Assembly (NCBI GenBank): GCA_905478925.1 | Contig: CAJQKQ010000095.1 | Location: forward strand, 1 to 34,043 | Reading direction: 5' to 3' | DNA from: an uncultured Verrucomicrobiales bacterium | Lineage (GTDB): Bacteria > Verrucomicrobiota > Verrucomicrobiia > Verrucomicrobiales > Akkermansiaceae | Length of the DNA: 34,043 nt | Position numbers and translations under genes: made by a program | Notes under the pieces: generated by a model | The model's input: only the letters and a program-made list of their open reading frames with translations | Database searches by the model: none | Told to the model about the DNA's origin: nothing | Shown here: positions 7,682 through 16,854 of the stretch, one piece after another | Layout of the letters: each line of letters begins with the position of its first letter | How positions within the stretch are numbered: position 1 is the first letter of the stretch

Positions 7682-9595
7682 ATGCGCTGTACAATTGTTC
7701 ATATTTTCACCTTCGTCGCTTCATTGATGCCGCTGGGCGCGGCGGTGGACTTCGCCCACGAGGTGGTTCCCATACTCAAGAAGCATTGCGTGGAATGCCA
7801 TGGCGGGGAGAAGTCCAAGGGTGGATTTTCGATGAACACCCGCGCCCTGGTGCTGGAGGCCGATGTGCTGGAACCCGGGCATCCAGATGTCTCGCTGCTG
7901 ATCGAGCAACTGACGGCCGAGGATCCCGATGAAAGGATGCCTCCTCCCGGTAAAAAGAAGGCGCCGCTGAATACTGCGGAGATCGATGTACTGAAACGCT
8001 GGATCGCTGCGGATGTGCCCTGGGAGGAGGGTTTCACTTTCGCAAAGGATCGCTACGAGCCGCCACTCAAGCCACGCAAAGTGAAGCTCCCGGCGGGACC
8101 CGCCGGTGCAAACCCGATCGACCTGATCGTAGCGGAACATTTCAAGGGCGAAAAACTGGATTTCCCCGTACCTGCCGACGATTCGACATTTCTCCGCAGG
8201 GCTACCATCGATCTGACGGGTCTGCCTCCCTCGCCGGGTTTTGCGGCCAAGATTTCCCAGGGAAAGCCACTGAACCGGGATAAGGCAGTCGATCGGCTTC
8301 TCGCTGACAAGCAGGGCTATGCCGAGCATTGGATGACGTTTTGGAACGACCTTCTTCGCAACGATTACGGAGGCACGGGATTTATTACTGGAGGGCGGAA
8401 GCAGGTGACTTCATGGCTCTATCCCGCCCTGCTGAACAACAAGCCCTTCGATGAATTCGTCCGGGAGTTGGTGGCACCCACCAAGGAATCGCGCGGCTTC
8501 ATCGACGGGATTACATGGCGCGGTGAGGTCAATGCCAGCCAGACGACCCAGATCCAGTTTTCGCAGAACGTTTCCCAGGTGTTTCTCGGGATCAACATGA
8601 AGTGCGCCTCTTGTCACGACAGCTTCATCGACCGCTGGACACTCAGGGAGGCATACGGGCTTGCGGCGATCTATTCGGAAACACCGCTGGAACTCGAGCG
8701 CTGCGACAAGCCCACGGGAGAAATGGCAAAGGCCTCATGGCTTTTCCCGGAACTGGGGCAGATCGATGCCTCAAAACCTCGCGACGAGCGGCTCAAGCAG
8801 TTGGCCGATCTCATGACGCATCCCGAGAACGGTAGAATGCAGCGCACCATCGTGAATCGCCTCTGGGCGCAGATGATGGGCAGGGGAATCGTGCGTCCTG
8901 TCGATGCAATGAACACCGAACCATGGAGCGAAGATCTCCTGGATCTGCTGGCGAACCATCTGGTCTCTTCGGGATACGATCTGAAAGCGGTCCTTCGCCT
9001 GATCGCCACTTCCCGGATCTACCAGTCCCGGGCGGACGTGCGCGAGGACGAAAGCGAAGCCTACGTTTTTCGCGGACCCGTCCGCAAGCGAATGACCGCC
9101 GAGCAGTTTCTCGATACCATCCGCGCCGTGACTGGAGTTTGGCCGAAAGCGGACGGAGACGCGTTCAAAGAAAAAGGCGCTTCGGGCGGTCAGCTGAACA
9201 AAGTGATGAAGGCTCACGACCTGAAGAAATGGGATGACCGACCGATCCGGACGGCATTCGGGAAACGCGATTCGCTGCAGGCGGCACTGGGTCGCCCGAA
9301 CCGGGACCAAGTGGTGACCTCACGCCCCGATTCGGTCACCACCCTGGAGGCGATCAATCTCGCCAACGGCCCGGAACTCGCCGGAATGATAAGGGCTGGA
9401 GCCGAGAAGCTGGGTAACGCAGTAGATCCCAAGAATTTGGTTCAGAGTGTTTTCCGTGCGTCGCTTTCTCGTGAACCCGCCACCGAGGAAATGGAGATTT
9501 CGCTGTCCCTGCTGAGTGCAAAACCCTCTACGGAAGACATCGAGGATTTTCTCTGGTCCGTATTTATGCTTCCCGAATTCCATTACATCAACTGA
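7682..9595 (+). CDS. DUF1549/DUF1553 protein with c-type heme motifs
   Basis: A 637-residue exported protein of the Planctomycetes-Verrucomicrobia type. A signal peptide (residues 1-21) is followed by an N-terminal cytochrome-like domain with CVECH (Cys36, Cys39, His40), the DUF1549 region (FLRRATIDLTGLPPSP, with a second motif CASCH at Cys308-His312) and the C-terminal DUF1553 region (NRLWAQMMGRGIV, MTAEQFLDTIRAVTG, LSREPATEEM). Genes of this type are paired with DUF1501 genes and often lie in polysaccharide or sulfated-glycan utilisation loci; the biochemical function is not established. The ATG at 7682 is preferred because AGGGG lies 8 bases upstream and it starts the signal peptide; an ATG at 7664 is the alternative. 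The DUF1501 partner starts 4 bp after the stop. Confidence 0.88.
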   Translation: MRCTIVHIFTFVASLMPLGAAVDFAHEVVPILKKHCVECHGGEKSKGGFSMNTRALVLEADVLEPGHPDVSLLIEQLTAEDPDERMPPPGKKKAPLNTAEIDVLKRWIAADVPWEEGFTFAKDRYEPPLKPRKVKLPAGPAGANPIDLIVAEHFKGEKLDFPVPADDSTFLRRATIDLTGLPPSPGFAAKISQGKPLNRDKAVDRLLADKQGYAEHWMTFWNDLLRNDYGGTGFITGGRKQVTSWLYPALLNNKPFDEFVRELVAPTKESRGFIDGITWRGEVNASQTTQIQFSQNVSQVFLGINMKCASCHDSFIDRWTLREAYGLAAIYSETPLELERCDKPTGEMAKASWLFPELGQIDASKPRDERLKQLADLMTHPENGRMQRTIVNRLWAQMMGRGIVRPVDAMNTEPWSEDLLDLLANHLVSSGYDLKAVLRLIATSRIYQSRADVREDESEAYVFRGPVRKRMTAEQFLDTIRAVTGVWPKADGDAFKEKGASGGQLNKVMKAHDLKKWDDRPIRTAFGKRDSLQAALGRPNRDQVVTSRPDSVTTLEAINLANGPELAGMIRAGAEKLGNAVDPKNLVQSVFRASLSREPATEEMEISLSLLSAKPSTEDIEDFLWSVFMLPEFHYIN

Positions 9596-9599
9596 TCCC

Positions 9600-11054
9600 A
9601 TGAACCCTGACTCCTGGTACAACGAAGCTCTTCCGGAGCAGACTCGGCGCAAGTTCTTGCGCGCCCTCGGGGCGGGCACGGCCGCGACCTTCCTCGGCGG
9701 CGCACCGAGATCCATGGCGGCGGACAGGAAGTCCAAGAACCCAGAAGCGACCGCCGACTCCTGCATCCTGCTCTGGATGGCGGGCGGAATGGCTGCACCG
9801 GAAACATTCGATCCGAAAGCCTACATGCCCTACGAGGTCGGCACGCCGGTCGAGAAAATCATCAGCACCTTCCCGGCGATCGACACCGCAGTGGACAACA
9901 TCAAGATCTGCAAAGGTCTGGAAAATATCGCCGGAGTGATGGATCGCGCGACGCTGATTCGCTCCCATTTCCAGCAGGATCTCGGCAGTATCCTGCACTC
10001 CCGCCACCAATATCACTGGCACACGGGCTACGTCCCGCCGCAGACCGTCGCCGCTCCTCACATCGGCGCGTGGATGGCCAAGGTTCTTGGCGGGCGCAAC
10101 GAGGTGATGCCGCCCTTTATCAATATCGGGCAGCGTCTCGAAGGTGTTGGTGAAAGCGAGGAACTCAAGGCGTTCACCACCGGCGGATTTTTCGGCAGCG
10201 AGTTCGGTTCCATGAACTTGCCGTTTCCCGAGCTGGCTTCGCAGGCAGTCAAGCCGCCGGGCGGAATGTCCCCGGATCGTTTCGCGAAACGCTACAAGAC
10301 GCTTGAGGGATTGCTGAAAAACTCGCCGAAATCCGATGAGCTCAGCGATTATCACCAGGAATCCATGCTCCGATCGCTGGACAACGCCCACCGACTGCTC
10401 GGATCGAAGGAGCGCGAGGCCTTCGATCTTTCGAAGGAGAAAAAGGAGGTTTTCGACGAATACAACACCGGCAAATTCGGCCAAGGCTGCCTGCTCGCGA
10501 GGCGGCTCGTGGAAAACGGCGCCCGCTTCGTCGAGGTGACCACGGAATATGTTCCGTTCCTCAATTGGGACACTCACGAGAACGGCCACACCACGGCGGA
10601 CCGGATGCACAAGCAAATCGACCGCCCCATCGCGCGCCTGATCAAGGATCTTGAGGAGCGGGGAATGCTCGACCGCACCCTGGTGATCATCGCCAGCGAG
10701 TTCAGTCGCGACATGCTGATCGAGGGGATCCCCGGCTCCACAGCCAGGGATCAGTCGCGCGCCAAGACGGATGTGCTCAAGGAAATGAAACACTACGGTC
10801 TCCACCGTCACTTCACCGGCGGGTCATCTGTCGTCATGTTCGGCGGCGGCACCAAGAAAGGTTTCCTCTACGGCTCAACCGCCGACGAAAGGCCATGCCT
10901 CGCGGTCGATAATCCAGTCAGCATCGAGGATCTCCATGCGACGATTTTCACCGCGATGGGAATCAGCCCCAAGACCGAGTTCGATATCGAAAGCCGCCCG
11001 TTCTACGCGACGAAGGATGGCAAAGGCAAATCGGTCAGCGATGTGTTTGCTTGA
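9600..11054 (+). CDS. DUF1501 protein, Tat-exported
   Basis: A 484-residue DUF1501 protein with an N-terminal twin-arginine signal (TRRKFLRALGAG, residues 16-27). Landmarks are the LLWMAGGMAAPETFDPK stretch, LARRLVENGARFVEVT, NWDTHENGHTTADRMHKQIDRP, VIIASEFSRDM and VVMFGGGTKKG, ending in a DLHATIFTAMGI segment. The usual EFGRTP motif is changed to EFSRDM and followed by a longer insertion than in the 495-residue paralogue at 27710-29197. It starts 4 bp after the DUF1549/DUF1553 gene and is almost certainly co-transcribed with it. The family resembles alkaline phosphatase-like hydrolases in fold, but activity has not been assigned. The start at 9600 places the Tat motif properly. Confidence 0.88.
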   Translation: MNPDSWYNEALPEQTRRKFLRALGAGTAATFLGGAPRSMAADRKSKNPEATADSCILLWMAGGMAAPETFDPKAYMPYEVGTPVEKIISTFPAIDTAVDNIKICKGLENIAGVMDRATLIRSHFQQDLGSILHSRHQYHWHTGYVPPQTVAAPHIGAWMAKVLGGRNEVMPPFINIGQRLEGVGESEELKAFTTGGFFGSEFGSMNLPFPELASQAVKPPGGMSPDRFAKRYKTLEGLLKNSPKSDELSDYHQESMLRSLDNAHRLLGSKEREAFDLSKEKKEVFDEYNTGKFGQGCLLARRLVENGARFVEVTTEYVPFLNWDTHENGHTTADRMHKQIDRPIARLIKDLEERGMLDRTLVIIASEFSRDMLIEGIPGSTARDQSRAKTDVLKEMKHYGLHRHFTGGSSVVMFGGGTKKGFLYGSTADERPCLAVDNPVSIEDLHATIFTAMGISPKTEFDIESRPFYATKDGKGKSVSDVFA

Positions 11055-11082
11055 GGGCGCAAGACTTAGCACTCCACCACGC

Positions 11083-12345
11083 TCACTCCTTCGTCTGGCC
11101 TTTGCCTCTCACGCGATACTGGTAGCTGGTGAGCTCGCGGAGTCCCATGGGGCCGCGGGCGTGGAGCTTGTCGGTGGAGATGCCGATCTCTGCTCCGAAG
11201 CCGAATTCGCCGCCGTCGGCGAAGCGGGTGGAGACGTTGTGCATGACGCAGGCAGAGTCGATGGAGTGAAGGAATCCCTCGGCCTCGGCTTCGTCGGTGG
11301 TGACGATACAGTCGGTGTGGTGGGAGCCGTAGGTGTTGATGTGGGAGATGGCTGCGGCTATGTCCGGGACGATCTTGATGGAGATGATTTTCTCCAAATA
11401 CTCGGTGGACCAATCTTCCTCGGTGGCGGGAATGAGATCGGGGAGGATGGCGCGGGAGGCTTCGCAGCCGCGCAGCTCGACGTCTTTCGAGCGGAGAGCA
11501 GCGGCGACTTTCGGAAGGAATTCTGCGGCGACGGATTCCTGGATGAGGAGAGTTTCAAGGGCGTTGCAGACACCGGGCTTCTGCGTCTTGGAATCGACGG
11601 TGAGGGCGACGGCCATTTCCTGATCCGCTTGTTCCGAGACGTAGAGGTGGCAGATGCCGTCGTAGTGCTTGATGACGGGCATGCGGGCGAGCGAGACGAC
11701 CGTCTCAATGAGACCTTTTCCTCCACGCGGGATGATGAGGTCGAGCCATTGATCCATGCCGGCCATGGCGGCGACGCTGGCGCGATCGGTGAAAGGGACG
11801 AGCTGGATGGAATGTTCGGGAAGACCTGCCTTTTTCCCGCCGGCATCGAGCGCTGAGGCGATGGCGCGGTTCGAGTGAATGGCCTCGCTGCCGCCACGTA
11901 GGATAGTGGCGTTGCCGGTCTTGAAGCAGAGGGCGGCGGCGTCTGCCGTGACGTTGGGGCGGCTTTCGTAGATGATGCCGATTGTGCCGATAGGAACGCG
12001 AACCTGCTCGATGCGGATGCCGCTTGCTGGCACCCAATCTTCGAGAACCTGGCCGACGGGATCAGGGAGGGTGGCGACGTGCTCGAGAGCGGCGGCCACG
12101 GCTTCGAGGCGGGCATCGTCGAGGTGCAGGCGATCGAGCATCGCGGAGGAAAGGCCTTTCTGCTCGCCGGCGAGGATGTCCTTTTGGTTTTCGGAAAGGA
12201 TTTCGGTGGAAGCGTCGCGAAGTCCCTGCGCCATCGCGCGGAGGATGGTGTCTTTCTTTTCCGTAGAAAGCTGGGAGAGGGCGTAAGCGGCGGTGCGAGA
12301 CTGCCTGCCCATTTCGTGGATTTGCTCTGTGATTGGATCGGACAT
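11083..12345 (-). CDS. proA: Gamma-glutamyl phosphate reductase
   Basis: ProA reduces glutamyl-5-phosphate with NADPH to glutamate semialdehyde, the second step of proline synthesis in the cytoplasm. The 420-residue product has normal length and family motifs: VRVPIGTIGIIYESRPNVTADAAALCFKTGNATILRGGSEA, IIPRGGKGLI, and the catalytic-cysteine region IDSACVMHNVSTRFADGGEFGFGAEIGIS. It starts 7 bp after the proB stop, so proB and proA form one minus-strand operon in that order. The gene converges with the DUF1501 gene, 28 bp apart, with no clear terminator between them. Confidence 0.97.
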   Translation of the reverse strand: MSDPITEQIHEMGRQSRTAAYALSQLSTEKKDTILRAMAQGLRDASTEILSENQKDILAGEQKGLSSAMLDRLHLDDARLEAVAAALEHVATLPDPVGQVLEDWVPASGIRIEQVRVPIGTIGIIYESRPNVTADAAALCFKTGNATILRGGSEAIHSNRAIASALDAGGKKAGLPEHSIQLVPFTDRASVAAMAGMDQWLDLIIPRGGKGLIETVVSLARMPVIKHYDGICHLYVSEQADQEMAVALTVDSKTQKPGVCNALETLLIQESVAAEFLPKVAAALRSKDVELRGCEASRAILPDLIPATEEDWSTEYLEKIISIKIVPDIAAAISHINTYGSHHTDCIVTTDEAEAEGFLHSIDSACVMHNVSTRFADGGEFGFGAEIGISTDKLHARGPMGLRELTSYQYRVRGKGQTKE

Positions 12346-12352
12346 GGGGAAA

Positions 12353-13117
12353 TTAGGTTTTGGGGGGGAATTTGGTAGAAATGCCTTTGCCCGCGACGAT
12401 TTGCGCGATGCGTTCCGGGCACCGGCCGTTGGCGATGTGGGTCTCGATCCCGGCCTCGACGGCGAATTTCACGGCATCCAGCTTCGAGGCCATGCCGCCC
12501 ATGGAGAATTTCCCTTTGTCTTTGTGGACGTGTTTAAAGACGGAATCGATGTCGTTGACCTCGGGGATGACCTTGTTCGTAGTGGGATCGAGCAGGCCAT
12601 CGACACTGGTGAGCAAGATGACGCGCTTTGCTCCGATGTGCTTTGCTACGCGGACGCAGAGCATATCGTTATCGCCGAAGTTCAGCTCCCGGATGGCGAC
12701 GGAGTCGTTTTCGTTGATGATGGGGAGTATACGCGGCTCGTCGAGGAGGCGGGTGAGGGTGTTGGTGATGTATCCGGCACGTTTTCGTGTATTGAGATCC
12801 CCGGCGGTCAGGAGGATCTGTGCGGAGAAAATATCGAAGTTTCCGAAAAGGGAGCTGTAGCTGCGCATGAGGCGCGTCTGGCCGATGGCGGCGCAGGCCT
12901 GGCGGGTGACGATGTCCTGCGGATACTCGTTGAGGCCGAGAGCGGAAACCCCCGATCCCACGGCACCTGAGGAGACGAACATGCAGCGTTGCCCGGCGTT
13001 AATGAGGCCGGAAATGGCGGCGACAAGATGCACCAGCGCGGCGCGGTCGATCGTGCCGTCGGAGGTTTTCGTAAGGACGCCGGTGCCGGCCTTGATAATG
13101 GTGATGTCTGGGAGCAT
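12353..13117 (-). CDS. proB: Glutamate 5-kinase without PUA domain
   Basis: ProB phosphorylates glutamate to glutamyl-5-phosphate, the first and usually proline-inhibited step of proline synthesis. The 254-residue protein contains the amino-acid kinase fold only: IIKAGTGVLT, MFVSSGAVGSG, PIINENDSVAIRELNFGDNDML, LLTSVDGLLD and GGMASKLDAVKFA. The C-terminal PUA domain (about 100 residues in the 367-residue E. coli enzyme) is absent, as in several other single-domain bacterial forms. The frame ends cleanly before proA, so this is not a truncation artefact. Feedback control may differ from two-domain enzymes; this is inference. Confidence 0.95.
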   Translation of the reverse strand: MLPDITIIKAGTGVLTKTSDGTIDRAALVHLVAAISGLINAGQRCMFVSSGAVGSGVSALGLNEYPQDIVTRQACAAIGQTRLMRSYSSLFGNFDIFSAQILLTAGDLNTRKRAGYITNTLTRLLDEPRILPIINENDSVAIRELNFGDNDMLCVRVAKHIGAKRVILLTSVDGLLDPTTNKVIPEVNDIDSVFKHVHKDKGKFSMGGMASKLDAVKFAVEAGIETHIANGRCPERIAQIVAGKGISTKFPPKT

Positions 13118-13218
13118 ATGGGTTGCTGATTTTTAGGCGGGGGCGGAGGAATAAACCGCCGGGGCGGAAATTGCCAACCGAAACCTTGGGTTACGGCCAA
13201 GCCGCCTCCAAGTTCGCC

Positions 13219-13248
13219 TTGCGAACCTGTGGGTCCCTATCCTATAAG
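13219..13248 (+). promoter_or_regulatory. Probable promoter of the antiporter gene
   Basis: TTGCGA (13219-13224) and TATAAG (13243-13248) are spaced by 18 bp and lie about 20 bp before the antiporter ATG, resembling a vegetative promoter. The -35 element overlaps a short perfect hairpin GTTCGC-CTT-GCGAAC (13212-13226), which could be an operator. This is pattern matching only. Confidence 0.4.
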
Positions 13249-13268
13249 CGCGCCCCATCTTCCTACCT

Positions 13269-14903
13269 ATGAAATACTATTTTGTCCTCTTTTTCACATT
13301 GATGTTCGCCTCGGCCGTTCCCGCAACGGCCGCCGGAGGGCATGGGCCGGTGCCCGCGTATCCCGAACTTGAGGATGGCAGTACCCAATACGCCGCCTTC
13401 CCGAAGCCGAGGGAAATGTATAAGGCATCCGAAGGGGGGCTGATCGACACGATCAAAGCGAGGGCGGTGGAGGATCCTTTCAATATCGCCGCCACCATCA
13501 TTTTCCTGCTCGCAATCTGCCACACCTTTGCCGCCGGGTCGCTCAACAAGCTGGCACACAAGTATGAGCACATTCACCAAGAGAACCTAAGGATACGCGG
13601 ACCAAAGGACGCGGAGCACCCCAACGGGGAGCCGGAGGTTTCCTTTCGGGCGACCCTGTTTCATTTTCTCGGGGAGGTGGAGGCGATCTTCGGGATCTGG
13701 GTGATCGCGCTCGCCGCTGCGGCCACTTATTTCTACAGTTGGCTGGATTTCGAGGTATATCTGAACAAGGACAAGATCTTTACCGAACCGCTTTTCGTGG
13801 TGGTTATCATGGCGATCGCCGCGAGCCGCCCGGTGCTCCGCTTTGCGGAATTCTTGATGTCGAAGGCCGCCGCAATCGGAAAGGGCACGCCCGCCGCGTG
13901 GTGGATTAGCGTGCTGATCATTGCGCCCATCCTCGGCTCCTTCATCACCGAGCCCGCCGCCATGACCATCGGTGCGATGCTGCTTGCGAAGAAATTCTAC
14001 CGACTGAAGCCGGACAAGGTGCTTGCTTATGCGACACTCGGGCTGCTTTTTGTGAATATTTCGGTCGGAGGGACGCTGACGCACTTCGCCGCACCGCCGG
14101 TTCTGATGGTCGCCGGGACGTGGAACTGGGGAACACTCTTCATGATGGAGCACTTCGGCTGGAAAGCGGTTGTCGGCGTGGTCGTCTCCACTTCCATATA
14201 TTTCGTTTTTTTCCGCAAGGCACTGTTCCGAGTTGCGGACAAGGCCGATGGCCGTGAAGACGGTGAACTGCATCCCCAGTCATGGGAGGAGCGCGAAACA
14301 CCGATCCCGGTTTGGATCACGGTCGTCCATCTCGCTTTCGTCGCGTGGACAGTCTACACGGCTCACTACCCAGTGCTTTTCGTTGGTGGTTTCCTGTTCT
14401 TCCTCGCCTTCCTGATGGCTACCCGTCACCACCAGAACGAGGTTTCCCTGAAAAGTCCGCTTCTCGTGGGTTTCTTCCTAGCCGGTCTTGTTATTCACGG
14501 TGGTGTCCAGGGCTGGTGGATCGCCCCGATTATCCAGACCTTGCCAGATCAAGCACTGATGCTGGGTGCGACGATCCTGACCGCCTTCAATGACAATGCT
14601 GCGATCACTTACCTCGCCTCGCAGGTGGATGGCATTTCCTTCAGCGCGAAGCACGCGGTCGTGGCCGGTGCCGTTGCGGGTGGCGGCCTTACGGTCATCG
14701 CCAATGCCCCGAACCCGGCCGGACAGAGCATCCTGTCGAAATACTTCATTGGCGGCATATCGCCGCTCTTCCTGTTCCTAGGTGCGCTGATCCCTACGGT
14801 CATCGTTTACTTCTGCTTCGTTCTCCTGCCCAACGGGCCTGCGAAGGAAGGGGCTGAACCCGATGGCCAGCATGGCGAGGCTGTGCCGGGCGCGGGAGAC
14901 TGA
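13269..14903 (+). CDS. Putative Na+/H+ antiporter (multi-spanning)
   Basis: A 544-residue integral membrane protein with an N-terminal signal-like segment (residues 1-22) and roughly ten or more hydrophobic spans. It resembles the bacterial putative Na+/H+ antiporter family, part of the wider ion-transporter superfamily. Conserved-looking polar stretches inside membrane segments are ILGSFITEPAAMTIGAMLLAKKF, LFVNISVGGTLTHFAAPPVLMVAGTW and LTAFNDNAAITYLASQV, in line with a two-fold repeat of discontinuous helices. It would exchange protons for Na+ at the inner membrane; the ion is inferred from the family. It is divergent from proB with 151 bp between starts. Its TGA abuts the stop codon of the OmpA-like gene on the other strand with no gap. 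Confidence 0.8.
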   Translation: MKYYFVLFFTLMFASAVPATAAGGHGPVPAYPELEDGSTQYAAFPKPREMYKASEGGLIDTIKARAVEDPFNIAATIIFLLAICHTFAAGSLNKLAHKYEHIHQENLRIRGPKDAEHPNGEPEVSFRATLFHFLGEVEAIFGIWVIALAAAATYFYSWLDFEVYLNKDKIFTEPLFVVVIMAIAASRPVLRFAEFLMSKAAAIGKGTPAAWWISVLIIAPILGSFITEPAAMTIGAMLLAKKFYRLKPDKVLAYATLGLLFVNISVGGTLTHFAAPPVLMVAGTWNWGTLFMMEHFGWKAVVGVVVSTSIYFVFFRKALFRVADKADGREDGELHPQSWEERETPIPVWITVVHLAFVAWTVYTAHYPVLFVGGFLFFLAFLMATRHHQNEVSLKSPLLVGFFLAGLVIHGGVQGWWIAPIIQTLPDQALMLGATILTAFNDNAAITYLASQVDGISFSAKHAVVAGAVAGGGLTVIANAPNPAGQSILSKYFIGGISPLFLFLGALIPTVIVYFCFVLLPNGPAKEGAEPDGQHGEAVPGAGD

Positions 14904-16136
14904 TTACTTCTTGCGAATCCTCCAGATTTCACAGAGCTGGTTGCGCACCGGGATGCTGCTGCTGAAACGGTCGGTCTGGCCGAGGTAGACGGCCTGCACC
15001 TTTTGGCCGGGACGCTTCATGGCGGAGAACTGCTGCGCAGCAGCCGTGGCGCGGTCGGAGGAGAGCCTTTCGTTGGCGACCGAATCGCCGGTTTTCGATG
15101 CGTAGCCGATGATCAGGGTGAGGTCGCCGTCCGGCACATCGTTTTCGGCAATCGCTGCGAGTTGGGCGATGTCTTCGGAGCTGAGTTCGCTGGAGCCGGT
15201 TTTGAAGCTCAGGGAATGCAGGACGTTGGCACCGAGTTCGACGCCGAGCTTGCTGTATTCGGTGGTGAGGTCGGAGTCCTTCATTCCCTCCATTTTCCGG
15301 AGCCTGCGGAAGAGTTCCACCGCGGCGGGAAGGAGTTCGCTCTCGGACTTGGCGAAGAGTTTTACCTTGTTGAGCTGTGCCTCCAGCTCGATCACCCGGT
15401 TTTCGAAGAACGCCTTGGAGCGAATGGCCTCGTCGTAACGGCGTTGGAGATCCGCATAGTCCTCGGCGTTAACGGATGCCGGGGCATTCGCTGCATCCGC
15501 GAGCTGCTGCGCAAGTGCGTCGCGCTGGGCCTGCACGGCTTCGATTGATCTCCTCAATTGATTCACTTCGGTTGCGCCGAGGAGGGCCCGGTTCAGCTCG
15601 GTTTGTAGCCTTGAGTTTTCCAGTGAAACGTCCTGTCGCAGCTTCTCAACGCGCAGCAAATCGCTGTTGCGTTGGGAAACCTCCGCATCCTTGTCTCCGA
15701 GCATCTGCTGAAATCTCACTGACAGGCCGACGAGGGTGTCGGTGTCGTTTTTTAACCGCTCTGCGATGTCCTCGATCGGTTCGGATCCGCCATCGAGGGG
15801 CGGCAAGCCCATCGCGATGCGCTGGCGGTTCAATTCCGAGCGCCTCGCCTCCAGATCCGCCTTGAGCGAAGCCATGACCGGATCATCCGAGTTGAGGTCC
15901 GGGTTTGCGGGGTTCTTTCCGCTGAGATTGATCACTGCTAGGACGACAACCATGATCAGGATCATGAGAAGGAGCAGGACGATAGGGTTCAGTTTCTCGA
16001 TGGATCGGGAGACCTTTGCCGTGCCGGAGCTATCCTTCGCCTCATTGGCGCCGTTATTTCCGGCCGTTTCAACGGTATCTGCGGACTTCTCTCTGTTCGT
16101 TTCCGCACCGCTCTCCCTGTGTTTCTCTCCTAGCAT
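14904..16136 (-). CDS. Membrane-anchored coiled-coil protein with OmpA-like domain
   Basis: A 410-residue protein with a polar cytoplasmic N-terminus (1-48), one transmembrane helix (about 51-70), a long coiled-coil (about 75-280, rich in Leu, Glu, Arg and Gln) and a C-terminal OmpA-like domain (about 300-400; SFKTGSSELSSEDIAQLAAIAE, then GYASKTGDSVANERLSSDRATAAAQQF). OmpA-like domains bind peptidoglycan non-covalently. The layout resembles MotB-type or envelope-spanning tethering proteins, but no MotA partner is adjacent and no plug motif was recognised. The ATG at 16136 is chosen over upstream codons because AGG lies 7 bases before it and the longer frame would overlap the HAD gene. It begins 32 bp after that gene and is probably the last gene of the acpH-tsaD-HAD cluster. 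Confidence 0.8.
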   Translation of the reverse strand: MLGEKHRESGAETNREKSADTVETAGNNGANEAKDSSGTAKVSRSIEKLNPIVLLLLMILIMVVVLAVINLSGKNPANPDLNSDDPVMASLKADLEARRSELNRQRIAMGLPPLDGGSEPIEDIAERLKNDTDTLVGLSVRFQQMLGDKDAEVSQRNSDLLRVEKLRQDVSLENSRLQTELNRALLGATEVNQLRRSIEAVQAQRDALAQQLADAANAPASVNAEDYADLQRRYDEAIRSKAFFENRVIELEAQLNKVKLFAKSESELLPAAVELFRRLRKMEGMKDSDLTTEYSKLGVELGANVLHSLSFKTGSSELSSEDIAQLAAIAENDVPDGDLTLIIGYASKTGDSVANERLSSDRATAAAQQFSAMKRPGQKVQAVYLGQTDRFSSSIPVRNQLCEIWRIRKK

Positions 16137-16168
16137 GGGGGAAGCCTGACGAATGAGCTGCCTCTCTG

Positions 16169-16801
16169 TCAATCCACCATCAATTGTAGGAATTCCGCCG
16201 GCGTATCGAAAAGATGGGTTGGTTTCGTTTTCGCGAGGGATTCGCGGGAGTTGAACCCCCAACTGACCGCCGCATGCGGGATCTTGGCCTTCTGCGCCGC
16301 CTTTACGTCGCGAAGCTCGTCCCCGATGTAGAGCATTTCCGCATGTTCCAAGGAAAAGGTCTTTCGAATCGCCCTCAAGTGGCGTGCTTTGCCGGTGAGC
16401 TTTGAGGTCGATGATACGAATTCGAAGAGATCCCTGATGCCGTGGTTGCGCAGGAAGACATCCACGTTAGCCGTCGAGTTTGAGGTAAGGATCCCGAAGC
16501 TCTCGGTGTGGTCGCGCAGTTCGCCGAGGGCTTCCTTCATTCCCCTGATGAGTTGCAGGCGGTCGATATTTGCCCGCATCATTCCGGTGCCCCTTGCGAT
16601 GATCGATGGTACCCGTCGTTTCGGGATATTGAGTTCCGCTAGAATCTGTTTCAGGGAAAGGTGGCGGAGTTCGTTGATTTCGTGCTCATCGACCTGCCGT
16701 ATGCCGTAGTCCGGCGCGAGTTCGTTAAATATCTTCCAAGTTTCCCCAAGCGTATCGGCGATGGTACCATCGAAATCGAAGATCAGTGCCCGGTATATCA
16801 T
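16169..16801 (-). CDS. HAD-superfamily phosphatase (phosphoglycolate phosphatase-like)
   Basis: A 210-residue cytoplasmic hydrolase of the haloacid dehalogenase superfamily. All core motifs are present: FDFDGTIADT with nucleophile Asp9 and Asp11, ILTSNS (motif II), the Lys in SKLTGKARHL (motif III) and YIGDELRDVKAA (motif IV). An alpha-helical cap lies between motifs I and II, as in the phosphoglycolate phosphatase/beta-phosphoglucomutase subgroup. The substrate cannot be told from sequence; AHxxVSWGFN-like ending (PHAAVSWGFNSRESL) favours a phosphoglycolate phosphatase-like enzyme. It lies 53 bp after tsaD on the same strand. Confidence 0.88.
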   Translation of the reverse strand: MIYRALIFDFDGTIADTLGETWKIFNELAPDYGIRQVDEHEINELRHLSLKQILAELNIPKRRVPSIIARGTGMMRANIDRLQLIRGMKEALGELRDHTESFGILTSNSTANVDVFLRNHGIRDLFEFVSSTSKLTGKARHLRAIRKTFSLEHAEMLYIGDELRDVKAAQKAKIPHAAVSWGFNSRESLAKTKPTHLFDTPAEFLQLMVD

Positions 16802-16854
16802 CGCGCCGAATCTGTCCGCCCGTGCTGCGGCTTGCGAGCCAAAAGGCGACCCTT

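Noticed and set aside
9588..10811. 407-codon minus-strand open frame opposite the DUF1501 gene
   Set aside because: Antisense shadow; no start signal, no family resemblance, and the sense gene has all DUF1501 landmarks.
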